NCBI GenBank assembly: GCA_946478525.1 | Contig: CAMLCH010000026.1 | Location: 1-36,847 of the forward strand | From: Snodgrassella alvi_G | Lineage (GTDB): Bacteria; Pseudomonadota; Gammaproteobacteria; Burkholderiales; Neisseriaceae | DNA length: 36,847 nucleotides | Reading direction: 5' to 3' | Part shown: one piece after another, positions 36,502 through 36,847 of the stretch | Position numbering within the stretch: position 1 is the stretch's first letter | How the letters are laid out: each line of letters opens with the position of its first letter | The notes under the pieces: generated by a model | Told to the model about the DNA's origin: nothing | The model's database searches: none | Seen by the model: only the letters and a program-made list of their open reading frames with translations | Made by a program: the position numbers and the translations under genes

Positions 36502-36825
36502 TTGAATTAATTGTATAAAAAAAAGCAACCCTGTTAGGTGTTGCTTTTTTTGAATAAATCTTTTATTTTATACAAAAAGTAATGTTCAATATGAAATTAT
36601 TTAATAGATACAGTAATATAAATTATTACTTATTTATGGAGCTGAAGAATTAATTATATTGATCTGGAATGAAATAGTTGTTTTAACTGAAATTAATTTT
36701 ATAGATAGTAGATGAATATTTAGTCTGCTCTATACTATCTTTTAACCAATAAAATTGGGAAATAATGAAGAGAAAATCCATTTAAGTGGACAACTTAAAA
36801 TCTAATCAAGAGTAAAACTTAATTA
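36502..36825. other. AT-rich right end
   Basis: This stretch contains the autotransporter terminator. The remaining roughly 270 bases before the adapter are AT-rich with no recognisable gene. Confidence 0.55.
36517..36551 (+). terminator. Intrinsic terminator of the autotransporter gene
   Basis: GCAAC (36525-36529) with an upstream A8 tract pairs with GTTGC (36540-36544) and the T7 that follows; CCT and AGG inside the loop can add pairs. It lies about 20 bases after the stop. Confidence 0.8.
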
Positions 36826-36847
36826 CTGTCTCTTATACACATCTGAC
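36826..36847 (-). other. Sequencing adapter (mosaic end, read 1 side)
   Basis: Bases 36826-36844 are the reverse complement of the 19-bp Tn5 mosaic end, and the final GAC is the first part of the Nextera read 1 adapter on that strand. The contig therefore ends in adapter, and native DNA stops at about 36825. Confidence 0.97.

Noticed and set aside
38..36825. CRISPR array, insertion sequence, prophage or toxin-antitoxin system
   Set aside because: No regularly spaced repeats, transposase, integrase, phage structural gene or paired small toxin-like genes were seen.

Overview
The window is an assembled contig end to end. It is framed by sequencing-library adapter (bases 4-37 and 36826-36847), so both ends are assembly breaks and not biological boundaries. 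Gene content (lpxC, purD, etfAB, a betaproteobacterial-style RNB ribonuclease, uvrD, dnaJ, metE, prpF and an ESPR-type autotransporter), moderately AT-rich coding sequence and very AT-rich spacers point to a low-GC member of the Neisseriaceae. A bee-gut Snodgrassella-like organism is my best guess. That is an inference from protein style and composition and has not been confirmed by a search.

Layout. 38-1873: a tRNA-Gly(CCC) gene and a gene-free AT-rich stretch dense in DnaA boxes with GATCT 13-mer-like repeats. 1874-2551: tenA. 2566-7492: a leftward block, purD, yigZ-ltaE (overlapping) and etfA-etfB, with a perfect parS palindrome at 5761-5778 between ltaE and etfA. 7493-8585: a gene-free divergence with more DnaA boxes. 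8586-13230: a rightward block, trmO, lpxC, a roadblock-like small protein and a cyanate-type MFS transporter; a tandem DnaA-box array lies between trmO and lpxC. 13254-14688: divergent thiF/moeB-like gene and tsaC. 14689-16049: a very AT-rich gap. 16050-17157: xseB-ispA. 18099-21940: RNB ribonuclease, peroxiredoxin-like protein and dnaJ. 22335-26940: leftward HIT protein, uvrD, a hydratase-like protein and metR. 27237-29510: metE, divergent from metR. 29824-32362: a TraB/GumN protein and prpF. 32871-33204: wreck of an autotransporter gene. 33559-36501: an intact autotransporter of the same family.

How it fits together. Most genes are housekeeping: purine synthesis, lipid A, isoprenoids, methionine, DNA repair, chaperone, and tRNA t6A modification (TsaC makes the precursor and TrmO methylates the product). 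The most notable signal lies between the genes. A canonical ParB-binding parS site plus repeated TTATCCACA-type DnaA boxes, nearly all intergenic, suggest origin-proximal chromosome and possibly oriC itself (candidates 787-1813, 7717-8543 and 9369-9493). The right end carries a surface adhesin-type autotransporter next to the collapsed remnant of a relative, suggesting local duplication and decay or recombination of surface proteins.
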